64,000 nucleotides of DNA from Aurantiochytrium sp. KH105 (taxonomy: Eukaryota; Sar; Bigyra; Thraustochytrida; Thraustochytriidae). The position numbers and the translations under genes are program-made. Below the pieces are notes generated by a model. The model was not told where the DNA came from and made no database searches. It saw only the letters and a list, made by a program, of their open reading frames with translations. The DNA is taken from assembly GCA_003116975.1 (NCBI GenBank), contig BGKB01000144.1:103370-167369 (forward strand), written 5' to 3'. The number at the start of each line of letters is the position of its first letter. The stretch's first letter is position 1. Shown piece after piece: positions 55,287 to 64,000 of the stretch.

Positions 55287-58200
55287 TTCGCGGTAGAGAG
55301 CCTTGGAGGCAGGTGTTTTGGGGGCCGCGACGCGACGGAGAATAGCCCCGTACCGTGGGTCCTTGCCCAGGCGTTCTGGTTGGAGCGTCTCCATGTGGAC
55401 AGCTTCGTGCTCGAGAGTACGCGCCCATCCGGCAACAAAAATACTGAAATCCGCGTCTTTGAGCGATTTCGCCAGAGAATGCACAATCTCAAGTGCGGTT
55501 GGTCCCGATGGCGGAAGAAACCAAAGGACCTCTTGGACAAGCGAAATGTCCACAACGGCGTCTGCTCCCAGAAGATTGCACGTATCCAGGACGAGACGTT
55601 GGGAAGCTTCGAAGTTCTCACCCTCGACTCCGCAGGCCATGACGAGTTGCGCTGCATGACGAAGTTGGTGCACAGCGCAGGGCTCTTCCCGGTCCATGAG
55701 TGTGGCAGCCAGCACGTCCGGTACAAGTCGCGTCACAGCAACCTGCACAAGGCGATCCGCGCTTGCAAACGATCCGAGGGCGCTTGCCAGGGCATCAGTA
55801 ATTTCGGAGGATGACACCTCCAAGCACAATCGACTTGCAAACGTGGCGAGCCCGACCGCGATTTCCGCATCTTGCTCAGCCTCTGCAGCGGCATCGCTGT
55901 CTTCTTCTTGACTCTGGGGCGCTTCCGCCCCGCAAGCCTGATGAATAAACGGCGCTCGAAGAAGGCGAATGGCCACGAAGTGAGAGGACACATCTTGGCC
56001 GCCGGATCCATCACCATTGCTCGTCGAGTTCATGTCTGAATCATCTTGGGCAAGGCTGTCGAGCGCGACGACGCCTGCGGCGATGGCATCGAGAAGTTGA
56101 GCAGGAAGCTGTTTCACAGGAAGCATGCCAATAAGGTCAACTAGTTGCAGCTGGACAAACGGCGCCATCACGTGCGCAAGAGGGACAGAAATTTGGTCCC
56201 CATGGCGCGCCTGGATGAATGGCGCAAGCCAACGCGCAAATGTATCCCATGGCACGTTTGTGTCACACTGTACGGCAAGAGTACGGATGATGGAGAAGCA
56301 AACGGAGAGGAAGCGCATACGGCGAGCGTCGCTATCCTCGCTGTTGACGCCCATTTCCCATGCTACCCGAGGGAGTGCAGTGATCCAATCGGGCTCGATT
56401 CTTTCGGGCTCAATGTGCGCCATTCGCTCCATCGCTTCCAACACGTAAATGATGGCTGGCTGCCCGAGGCCTTCCTTGAGCGCACGCCCAAAGAGCACAC
56501 GTTGAGCCTCTCTGAGCTGAGCGATGACTGCGGTTGTCGAGCTCGATGCATGCGCACCCTTGAGGCCTCGAACGATGACCTCAACAAATGCCTGCAGCCT
56601 CGAGGATTCGAGGGCTCTCTTCTTTCCAGCGCTGTTACGGACCCAGGAGGCAACGGCTTCAATAGCCTCTTCTTCAACGAGAATTTTATGCCCACTTCGT
56701 TTACCTTGCTTCCTCGAAGACCCTTGCGTTGCTTCACGATCTCCTTGAGATGCAGACATGTCCCGTTCGGATTCCATTCTCTGGAGGGACGAGCTGGCAC
56801 TGCCTCCGTGCTTCCCCGTTCCTTGGTTGTTGTCCTCGATGCCCTCTTGTTCTTGTTCTTGCTCTTGTTGTTGCTGTTGCTGCTGCAAGCTGAGCAGACT
56901 TTGCGCAAGAAGGGTGTTTATCCTGAAGATGGCTGGCGCGAGGTCTTGATGGCCAGCATCCTTGAGCGGAAAGCTATCCTCGAGAGCGAGGACGAGGTCG
57001 CGCGCTGCCGGCGTTCGCACTTCCTCCGCAGACCAGACGTGTGCAAAACACTGAAACACGAGCTCAGCAGCAACGGCGAGATCTGCAACCACACCACGCG
57101 TTTCGGCAAGCGCACTACGACCACGTCCACTCGTATTCATGTAGAGCATGTGAACTTGTCCCCAAAGCGTGGAAATTACCTTGGCCATATCCTCCGCCCC
57201 ATCATCTGGCGAGGACCCAGCGGACCCTGAAGTCTTCACACTCGCGTGCAACTGTCGCCGAATCGAGTCCTGTAGGGCTGCAGATTCCTGATAAGCGACC
57301 CCCATGAAGCGCCACGTGGCACCGTCCTGACTGCACGTTTGCGTCTTGAGGCCAGTCCGTGCCGCCGGGGACGCGTCCATGTCAGCTTCTTCGTCACCGG
57401 CCACCTGGTCCAGCTCGAGCAAGCGGAGAAGACCTCTTGCTACCTCTGCCCACAGTTCGAGACCCTGCGCGACAGTGTCCACCCCACTGGGCGCTACTGG
57501 CGCGTCGTCGACACCGTCGAAGTCACCATTCGCTGCAGCCGCGGCGTTCGCAGCAGCTGCTACGGCAAGGGCCTTTGAGCGGCGAGCGCGTTGCTGCGCT
57601 TGGGACTTGGCTTTGGCCTTGGAGTCTTTAAAACTCTGCAGAATGCCGGTGCCGCGCCCGGGCGCGCTCACAGAGATGGAGATCGATGAAGCGGCATTGT
57701 TTCCGCTCGATCCTTGTCCGCCCGACGAGCTCCCATTCGTAGCAATGGCCGATGCAGATGCCGAAGTTGGCGCAGCCGATGTTGTCGTCGCCACGCGGCT
57801 CAGCGTGGAGCGGAGAAGAGCCGTGAGGAGGCTTACGAGGTCGGGCCGCTGCGCCAACACTCGATCGGGAAAATGACGTGCAATGAGCAGCAAAAGCCGC
57901 ATGGCATCCATGCGGCAGCCGAGACGCAGACTATTGAGTCCTGCACGGACATGAAAGAAGAGCAGCCGCAGAAAGGGTAGACACCAATGCACCCGAGCTC
58001 TGGCTACATTTGTTGTCGCGTTTGCGCCAGGCGCGGGGTTCGTTTCGGCCCCTGATGTCGCGAAAAGAGCCAAGAGGACATGGTGAACTGCAACACGGAC
58101 GGACTTCTCGTCGTCGTTGACGAGTTCAACAACGCAAGTCATAATGGCTGTGAGCTGTGTTCGCAGCTGAGCCGACGCGCCATGAGCCTCTACAATTTCA

Positions 58201-58436
58201 AGAATACCGTCGAGGGCGTCTCGGCGCACGCGCGCATTGTGGTGTCGGGCTTTAGACAAAAGCTCCACGACAGTGAGGTTCTTGGACGAGACGATGACAC
58301 CGCCCTTGTCCGCAACAAGGCTCTGCTCCCGGACATTGACGGTCTTGGTCTTGAACGAGGTGTCGGTTGCGTTGAGGCGCTGCGGAGCACGACGTCCTAC
58401 TTTGCGCTTGATTCGCTTAAAGTCGACGGCTTCCGG
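55254..58436 (-). CDS. IPI1: TEX10/IPI1 pre-rRNA processing protein (5' exon not found)
   Basis: IPI1/TEX10 belongs to the Rix1/PELP1 complex needed for ITS2 processing and pre-60S maturation. The family signature is in the first coding residues I can read: EAVDFKRIKRKVGRRAPQRLNATDTSFKTK (58431-58342), followed by VVELLSKARHHNARVRRDALDGILEIVEAH, which starts a long ARM/HEAT solenoid. Low-complexity inserts occur in the middle (Ser/Gly/Ala stretch and a Gln/Glu run near 56850-56890). No ATG is in frame at the 5' end. Instead, minus-strand TTTCTTCATTCATTCAG directly before 58436 looks like a splice acceptor, so a first exon should lie upstream. The product read here is about 1,060 aa, near the ~930 of TEX10. 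The stop at 55254-55256 lies inside the YqgF-like coding sequence. Confidence 0.85.
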   Translation of the reverse strand, partial: PEAVDFKRIKRKVGRRAPQRLNATDTSFKTKTVNVREQSLVADKGGVIVSSKNLTVVELLSKARHHNARVRRDALDGILEIVEAHGASAQLRTQLTAIMTCVVELVNDDEKSVRVAVHHVLLALFATSGAETNPAPGANATTNVARARVHWCLPFLRLLFFHVRAGLNSLRLGCRMDAMRLLLLIARHFPDRVLAQRPDLVSLLTALLRSTLSRVATTTSAAPTSASASAIATNGSSSGGQGSSGNNAASSISISVSAPGRGTGILQSFKDSKAKAKSQAQQRARRSKALAVAAAANAAAAANGDFDGVDDAPVAPSGVDTVAQGLELWAEVARGLLRLLELDQVAGDEEADMDASPAARTGLKTQTCSQDGATWRFMGVAYQESAALQDSIRRQLHASVKTSGSAGSSPDDGAEDMAKVISTLWGQVHMLYMNTSGRGRSALAETRGVVADLAVAAELVFQCFAHVWSAEEVRTPAARDLVLALEDSFPLKDAGHQDLAPAIFRINTLLAQSLLSLQQQQQQQEQEQEQEGIEDNNQGTGKHGGSASSSLQRMESERDMSASQGDREATQGSSRKQGKRSGHKILVEEEAIEAVASWVRNSAGKKRALESSRLQAFVEVIVRGLKGAHASSSTTAVIAQLREAQRVLFGRALKEGLGQPAIIYVLEAMERMAHIEPERIEPDWITALPRVAWEMGVNSEDSDARRMRFLSVCFSIIRTLAVQCDTNVPWDTFARWLAPFIQARHGDQISVPLAHVMAPFVQLQLVDLIGMLPVKQLPAQLLDAIAAGVVALDSLAQDDSDMNSTSNGDGSGGQDVSSHFVAIRLLRAPFIHQACGAEAPQSQEEDSDAAAEAEQDAEIAVGLATFASRLCLEVSSSEITDALASALGSFASADRLVQVAVTRLVPDVLAATLMDREEPCAVHQLRHAAQLVMACGVEGENFEASQRLVLDTCNLLGADAVVDISLVQEVLWFLPPSGPTALEIVHSLAKSLKDADFSIFVAGWARTLEHEAVHMETLQPERLGKDPRYGAILRRVAAPKTPASKALYRELEAIAKLLTS

Positions 58437-60229
58437 CTGAATGAATGAAGAAATTGATTGAAGTCGCCATGAAACAGTGCAGCGTTTCGAAACGAGAGAG
58501 AGAGCTCGTACTTTGTCAGTTCACATTTCCGCTGATGTCATTTTTATTTACTCTGGTGCTCACAACACAGTTTGCCTTGTATGACTCAGCTAGCTGGCTG
58601 GCTGGGTTGGGTTCATTCAACCCGCCTTGGCGAATCATGCATACATACATGGGTGGGGGTTCCTAGCTGACCTGACTATGTCAACCTTTCCCAAAGCCAA
58701 ACGAGGAACCCAGCCGAGTGACGCGCATGCAGACCTTTGTTGGCAAGCCATTCCTGCATCAGACCCGCTCGGCCCAGCCACCCAGCCACCCAGCCCACCC
58801 GACACCCGACACCGTCTTCTAGCAGGGATGGACCACATCATGTCTTTTCCAAGCAGTGGCTGACGGCGGTGGACGGACCTGGCGCGAGCAAGAAGAATGC
58901 GAGCGAGGGAGAGAGGCTATTATTGCGCCTTCGCGCGTTTGCTTCCCCGACTTACCTTGCGCTTCTTTGGCTTGGCCTGCACCATCTTGGCAAGCAAGCA
59001 CGTACGGCACGCACGCACGCACAGCACGCACGGCACTCCTTGGTTATTTTGGGCTTTGCCTCGCCTCCATCTTCTTTCTCCTGCCGCCAACCAGCCAGTT
59101 CTTCTTATTATTCAATGGGGGGAGCGAGAAAAAAAAAAAGAAGAAAAGTGAAGAAAAGAAAGAAAAAGAAAGGAAAAGAAAACAGCGAACGTATAGATCG
59201 TAACTTGCATACGAGAGCGCGCCTACGCCATTTGAGACCTGCTCAATATCAGGAAGTGAGAAAGCGTAGTCAGATATTAAAAAATATGAGGAGAAGGACC
59301 CTCAGCACATCATTTGGATGTACGTATGTCTCGCGTCCCATCCGGCATCGTCATCATAGATACGCTGGCATCATCCATCACCTGTGCCTTCTCCTCGTAT
59401 GCACACCAGGTAGATGGGTGGAGATGGGATGGATGGAGGGCGAAAATGAGTGTCGCGCGCTTCGATCTTTGCGGTCCGCCGATTGGACTGCTTCAAAACA
59501 TCCAAACTCTGCCATTGAAACGACTTCTTCATTTTGACGACTTTCTTTCCATTGTAGCATTTGGCTGGTGCTGGATTATTTTTATTGCGAGACTTGCGCC
59601 GGTGCTTGGTCAGTACTCATTGTTTTTTTCAGAGAAAGAAGAAGATTCTCTGCGCGCGCCACTTCCTGCTGCTACAGACAGGTTGCCTACGAAGGATAAT
59701 GGGTGCATTAAATGGACTATCTGAGTTGAGTGAGTGGCATCATGGAAGACGAAAGAAAGGAAAAAAAAAGACCAGCAAGCAAGGTTGTGTGTAACTTCTA
59801 AAATTGATGATGCCAGAAGTACGAAAGAACGTGTATGCGTAAGTAAGTAATTGAGGCGCGAGTCTGCCCAGCCAGCCAGCCAGCCTTCCCACCGATGTGC
59901 GAATAATGAATGATGAGATGAATAAATGAATGAATGAATGATCTCAACGATCATCAAACAAAGAACAAAAGACAGAACGAGCGAGTGGAGTGAGTGAGAG
60001 AGGAATGTAATGGATAGACAAATCGGTTTATTTGTCGAATCATTGTCTGTATGACGCTCCGTTCGTAAGAGTTCGAAATTGTCTTGTCACCTACCTACCT
60101 CAATCTAGATTGACTTCTTTTCAAATTGGTGTCTCTCGAAATAACGACAACTTAAATCCAATTTCAGGACCATCAGCAGAATAAACAATCATCGGGTATC
60201 TTTATGTCGATGCACACATTTTTATGTTA

Positions 60230-60560
60230 TGGTAAAGCGTACAACCCATTTCACGCGCGTAATGGAAAGCAATAAATAATACGGTTTTATTTTTAATTGC
60301 TATTTGAAACTGTCTCCGCATTTGAAAAATATAAAATAATTAAATAACAAAACAAGTTTTTATTTAGTAAATTTATATTTCATATACAAAATAATTCAAA
60401 TATGTGTTTATTTTATTATAGAAGCTTTCTTTTTTATAAAAATTGAATATTATTATGCTAATATTTCATAATTTTGACTCCCAAAGACTTAATAATGAAT
60501 GAATTTTTTAGAGCTTTGAAAAATGAGATTTAGAATTTAAGAAGCAATTCAATATTTGGG
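60230..60560. other. A+T-rich island
   Basis: The base composition changes sharply from the G+C-rich surroundings to long A/T runs with TTTTATTTAG, AAATAAT and TATAAAA-type words. It has no long open frame. It could be a replication-origin or matrix-attachment type sequence, a decayed element, or organelle-derived DNA; the sequence alone does not decide. Confidence 0.6.
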
Positions 60561-61410
60561 CTAGCTAAGAGTTGTCAACGATGTTGTTTGATACGGATGT
60601 AAGCGGTCGGTCGTTCGTGTGCACGAAATCATGTTGGTCGGCTGGCGCGAACGAACGAATGTCAATTGGGTTGCTTGCTTGGGGCTTTCTGAACGAAGGC
60701 ACTTGAGTTATTTATTTGTTTATTGAACTGAAAACGATCGATCATTTTATTTTCTTTGGTTCTTCATTTTCTTTATCAGATGGAAACGAAGAAGAAGTGG
60801 AACTTATGATGCTGTTCTCAGATGATCGATCGATCGATCAGCCAATTAATTAATTCTCCGGTCATGTCAGTCCGCGTCGCGCGACTCACGTTCGCTTGAT
60901 GTTCTGGTACCCCCACCAACGAAGAACCAAACCTCTCTCTCACTCACTCAGCTGATTGCAAAAAAAGCAAATAAACTTAATAATTCAAAGCATTCATTGA
61001 GCTATTCAATGAGGTTGTCTGGCATGAAGAAGCAAATAACGGACCATCATGCTTTCATTTTTTATTGTCAATCAATCTAGTAAACTTTAGATCGGTGACC
61101 TGCTCATCAAGCAAGTATACTCAAAATCGCACAGCAGGGTTTCTTTATTTATTTCTTCTAAATCTTCATCATCCATCCATTCATCATTCATTCATCCATC
61201 ATTCAGATAGGCGTAGTTGGAGTGATCATAATGAGAGCAATTAAGCAACCTCCCACCTCTTCTTCCTTCCTTCCTCTTCCCTGCCCAACAACGGTCGAGT
61301 TGAGACGATGAGTATAGTCCTTTTGAGTACATTTCGCAAAGGAAAGAAGGAGAAAAGGAAAATAAAAGATAGAGAACTTCAGCATCTGTCGTCAGCATCC
61401 CATCAAAACC

Positions 61411-61442
61411 GCCTTTCGATCGATATCTATCGATCGAAAGGC
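61411..61442. repeat. Near-perfect 32-bp palindrome
   Basis: The arms GCCTTTCGATCGATA and TATCGATCGAAAGGC (15 nt each) are exact reverse complements separated by TC. It lies about 200 bp before the MMPL gene start and would form a stable hairpin in RNA or a symmetrical protein-binding site in DNA. Confidence 0.9.
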
Positions 61443-61578
61443 CAGCCGTTCGGAGCGGCGCGGAAGGCGCCCGCGCGGGCAGCAGCAGCGCAGGGCGTCA
61501 GGAGGAGGAAGGGAAGGAAGGAGGGAGCAGGGCGAGGGTCGCTGCATCAGCCGATATTGCGGCGTCGAAGCGGGAGTC

Positions 61579-61602
61579 TAGCGCTAGCTAACTTGCTAGC
61601 GC
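61579..61602. repeat. Inverted repeat AGCGCTAGC / GCTAGCGCT
   Basis: Two exact 9-nt arms are separated by TAACTT, 43 bp before the MMPL start codon. It probably lies in the 5' untranslated leader. Confidence 0.75.
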
Positions 61603-61645
61603 TCGATTGCCTGAAACGAGAAAGAAACAAACGAAGCCAAGCGCC

Positions 61646-64000
61646 ATGTCCGGCGACGCGAGGGAGCCCGGGGATGCGGCCCGCGCGAGGGATGATGAGG
61701 AGGAAAGCAGCGACAATGGTCACCCAAGCGAGGCGAAAATTGGCACAGGCGCTCGAATCATTCACGCAGAAACAAGCTCAGCACAAGGCAGACTCGAAGA
61801 CAATACTAACAACGCCAACTCCGAAGAAGCGGCAACGCCTTCGGGCTCTCGACGAAAGCGACTCGGAGCTTCGAGCGGCGCATCGGCAGGAAACCATCGC
61901 CGTCGTGGCAGCTGGTTTGCAGGCAGCAGTGCAGCCGATGAAAGCGCCGTGGACGCAAGCGAACGTCCATTTTTCCTTCTCGCTGAGGACGAAGAACGCA
62001 ACCTTCTCACGGTCGAGGGCGATGGCGTGACTACCATTGTAGAGCGCCGCGCCGAGCTCCTCCGTGGTCTGCTATGTGGGTGCATTTCGGGCTGTTTTCA
62101 AGATCTTCCCTGCTGCATTCTTTGGCGCACGTGTCGAGGGGCGCCTCCCGTCGACAAGGACAACGAGAAGGCATTGCAAACCGTGGGGTCGTCTCGTAGC
62201 GAAGCGTGGCATACGAATCCAGACTTTAGTGGCTCGTGGGCGACGCGCAAACGCGTATGGCCGCGCGGCTTTGGCCCAGGCTGGGTCATTCGAACCTTCG
62301 CACCCCTTGTTCTCCTCGGCTGGTCGCTCATTCTCTTTAATGGGCTGCGCCATGCCATGGACCTTTTTGGAAATCTCAATGGAGCTGTGTCAGCACCCGC
62401 AGGGAGCCGTAGTGCCCTGGCTGAGTCTGCTTATTTGTATAACTTCAAGCATGCCGCCCAGGAGGATTTTCTCACAAACACCATGATTCTCATTGAGGCC
62501 CGACAGGGCGTCACCGGAGGCAATGCCACGGTATTGACGCCCGAAATCGAACAGTTCTCGCGAACAATCCAAAGCGCAGTTACATGCGCCAACGCTGGCG
62601 CTGGACGTTGCGAGAACCAGCTCGACATCTTGCGTGCTGTGGTGCGGTATGATGGATACTACATGACTCCACCTGGCTTTGTGCGCACCTCGACTGCTCC
62701 AGTATTCGTCAATGCTGACGCTTCCGCCATGATCATTTACATTCGGCACAACTTCCTGCACGGTCTATCTTCGGATATCTTTCAGTTCTTTGATGATTTT
62801 CTCAAAGTAAATGGGCCCAATCCGGCCCGATACCTTGTCAGATACACCAACGAGCAAAAGCTATTAAAAATCGCTCAAAACGAGGTCGTCTACGATTTTG
62901 AGCACGCTGACCTCATTGGTATTCCCTTTGCCTGGGTTATTCTACTCTGGTACTGCGGTTCACCTGCATTTCTCGTGCTCATCAGTCTTCCCATATGCAT
63001 CCTCTCCTCCTTCTCTCTTAGTGTGCATTGGATGCCGGCAGGGCTCGCACTGCCAACGTTTGCTCCGTCAATGATTGTTTCCATGGCCGTGGCTCTGAAT
63101 GTTGACTACGCGCTTTTTATGCTTGTGCGGTATTCCGAAGAGCTGGCGCGGGGCGCTTCGCGTAATTTTGCTTTGGACCAGGCCATGAACACCGCTGGCA
63201 AGACGATTGGCGTCTCGGGCTCTATCATGCTCGTCAGCAACGGATGTCTCTACTTTGTCAAAGCAGAAACGGTGGCCTCGCTCGGTGTAGCGCTAGCCAT
63301 AACGAATCTCATCACCATCGCTACCAACGTGACGCTTCTGCCAGCCCTTCTCTGCACGGCGGGGCCGATGCTCGATACAATTCGCACCTGGAGACGGCCG
63401 TCCATCTCCGGAGGCGTTTCGGCTGTCATGCAACAACTCAAGCGTCTCGTGTGCTGGAGTTTGTCCCCATGCGCTCGTTGCTTTCGTCGTGTTTTCGGTT
63501 CGGGCAAACGCAGCAGCGCTATCAAAATCCTACGACACCAACAGGGGGAGGACGGCGCCAATGAACTCCGCATCGCGGGCGATGGTGAGGACAGCGATGA
63601 ACGCACGGACGACGATGATGATGATGCCGATGCCACAGCGGGTGACGATCGCAGCAGCTATGGCGCCTCTCGCGTGCTCGACCAGTACTTTGCCTCGGAC
63701 GACTTGATGGCCAGTGATGGTGCGCAAAGCAGAGTTCAATATTATGCTGCAGCGGGCGAGGACGAGGCCGGCATCACTAATGCAGCGGACAGGGGCGACC
63801 CGTTGCAGCCGCTACTGCACGACGGCGTCGAAGATCAAGGTGCCATATCAGAATCTCATGGGTTTGTTTCCGCGGCGGGTCTGAGCGGAGCTCCTTCAAC
63901 CGGAAGCTTTGGTGCCTTGGTGGACGGAAGCAGCACGGTGACGAGCCTGGCAAGCGGCGTCGGTGGGGAGCTTCGCATAAGCGTGGCCAATGATCCCGTC
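61646..64000 (+). CDS. MMPL/RND-superfamily membrane protein, truncated by the window end
   Basis: The frame is open from ATG 61646 (MSGDAREPGDAARARDDEE) to the last base, at least 785 codons. After a disordered ~150-residue N-terminus and a Cys-rich short segment comes a first membrane helix (VIRTFAPLVLLGWSLILFNG, about 62277-62340), a large extracytosolic-type loop (about 62350-62910), and then a helix bundle. The segment SMAVALNVDYALFMLVRYSEELARG (about 63081-63153) is the MMPL signature, where the Asp lies within a membrane helix of the proton-relay type. An acidic cytosolic loop follows (about 63550-64000). MMPL/RND proteins export or move lipids or other hydrophobic compounds using a proton gradient; Patched/NPC1-type sterol-sensing proteins share the fold. 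Substrate is unknown. The second half of the transporter is beyond the window. Confidence 0.85.
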   Translation, partial: MSGDAREPGDAARARDDEEESSDNGHPSEAKIGTGARIIHAETSSAQGRLEDNTNNANSEEAATPSGSRRKRLGASSGASAGNHRRRGSWFAGSSAADESAVDASERPFFLLAEDEERNLLTVEGDGVTTIVERRAELLRGLLCGCISGCFQDLPCCILWRTCRGAPPVDKDNEKALQTVGSSRSEAWHTNPDFSGSWATRKRVWPRGFGPGWVIRTFAPLVLLGWSLILFNGLRHAMDLFGNLNGAVSAPAGSRSALAESAYLYNFKHAAQEDFLTNTMILIEARQGVTGGNATVLTPEIEQFSRTIQSAVTCANAGAGRCENQLDILRAVVRYDGYYMTPPGFVRTSTAPVFVNADASAMIIYIRHNFLHGLSSDIFQFFDDFLKVNGPNPARYLVRYTNEQKLLKIAQNEVVYDFEHADLIGIPFAWVILLWYCGSPAFLVLISLPICILSSFSLSVHWMPAGLALPTFAPSMIVSMAVALNVDYALFMLVRYSEELARGASRNFALDQAMNTAGKTIGVSGSIMLVSNGCLYFVKAETVASLGVALAITNLITIATNVTLLPALLCTAGPMLDTIRTWRRPSISGGVSAVMQQLKRLVCWSLSPCARCFRRVFGSGKRSSAIKILRHQQGEDGANELRIAGDGEDSDERTDDDDDDADATAGDDRSSYGASRVLDQYFASDDLMASDGAQSRVQYYAAAGEDEAGITNAADRGDPLQPLLHDGVEDQGAISESHGFVSAAGLSGAPSTGSFGALVDGSSTVTSLASGVGGELRISVANDPV

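Larger units (their letters stand above)
58437..61645. other. Gene-poor divergent spacer, 3.2 kb
   Basis: This is the largest gap in the window. The left part (to ~59,200) has GGCT, CCCA and GCAC repeats. The middle has simple repeats (GAATGA near 59,920-59,940; GATC repeats near 60,822-60,840; ATTA near 60,845-60,852; CATC near 61,167-61,205). The stretch from ~60,230 to ~60,560 is strikingly A+T rich. The first exon of TEX10/IPI1 must lie here or beyond. I find no protein-coding frame that looks genuine and no rRNA or tRNA pattern. Confidence 0.5.

Noticed and set aside
58560-58616. ATG at 58616 (minus) as the first exon of TEX10/IPI1
   Set aside because: Its frame meets a stop after eight codons, before any usable donor.

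Overview
The window looks like nuclear DNA of a protist, most likely a stramenopile of the thraustochytrid/labyrinthulomycete type; this is inference from gene content and architecture, not from a marker gene. It is gene dense and moderately G+C rich, and almost every gene is a single long open frame (one runs 11.6 kb without an intron). Intergenic spacers are short and full of simple repeats. All recognisable products are eukaryotic: PIG-A, a retriever subunit, an FG nucleoporin, dynein light intermediate chain, an ASH-repeat axonemal protein, OXA1, mitochondrial L21 and MCU. There are no bacterial operons, CRISPR arrays or rRNA genes.

Layout. 0-15 kb: an unrecognised conserved-looking protein (-), a mitochondrial calcium uniporter with an abnormal 3' end (+), a TPR/kinesin-light-chain-like protein with a WLD...NQ domain (+), then PIG-A (-), an EF-hand lysophospholipid acyltransferase (-) and a DDE-transposase-like gene (-). 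15-31 kb: glutamine-dependent NAD synthetase (+), a THP3/LENG8 SAC3-family protein (-), and the giant ASH/HYDIN-type gene (+). 31-47 kb: a multi-pass membrane protein with SH3 and WH2-like segments (-), VPS35L (+), LpxC (+), mitochondrial L21 (-), a coiled-coil protein (+), a TTC12-like TPR/ARM protein (-), OXA1 (+), and dynein light intermediate chain (-). 47-64 kb: a NUP153/NUP1-type nucleoporin (+), a poly-Q coiled-coil protein (-), a spliced YqgF-type nuclease-like gene (+), TEX10/IPI1 (-), a 3.2 kb gene-poor spacer with an A+T-rich island, and an MMPL/RND membrane protein cut by the window edge (+).

How the genes relate. There is no operon logic, but themes recur: flagellum and dynein biology (ASH giant, TTC12-like, dynein LIC), mitochondrial function (MCU, OXA1, bL21m, possibly YqgF), and lipid/GPI chemistry (PIG-A, LPCAT-like, LpxC). 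Neighbours are packed closely; two convergent pairs overlap within their coding sequences.

Most notable points: a LpxC with all active-site residues in a eukaryotic setting; short duplications that span the stop-codon region of three genes (MCU, LpxC/L21, OXA1); a full-length DDE-transposase-like gene with altered motifs; a WLD...NQ-domain plus TPR protein; and a membrane protein carrying SH3 and WH2-like segments.
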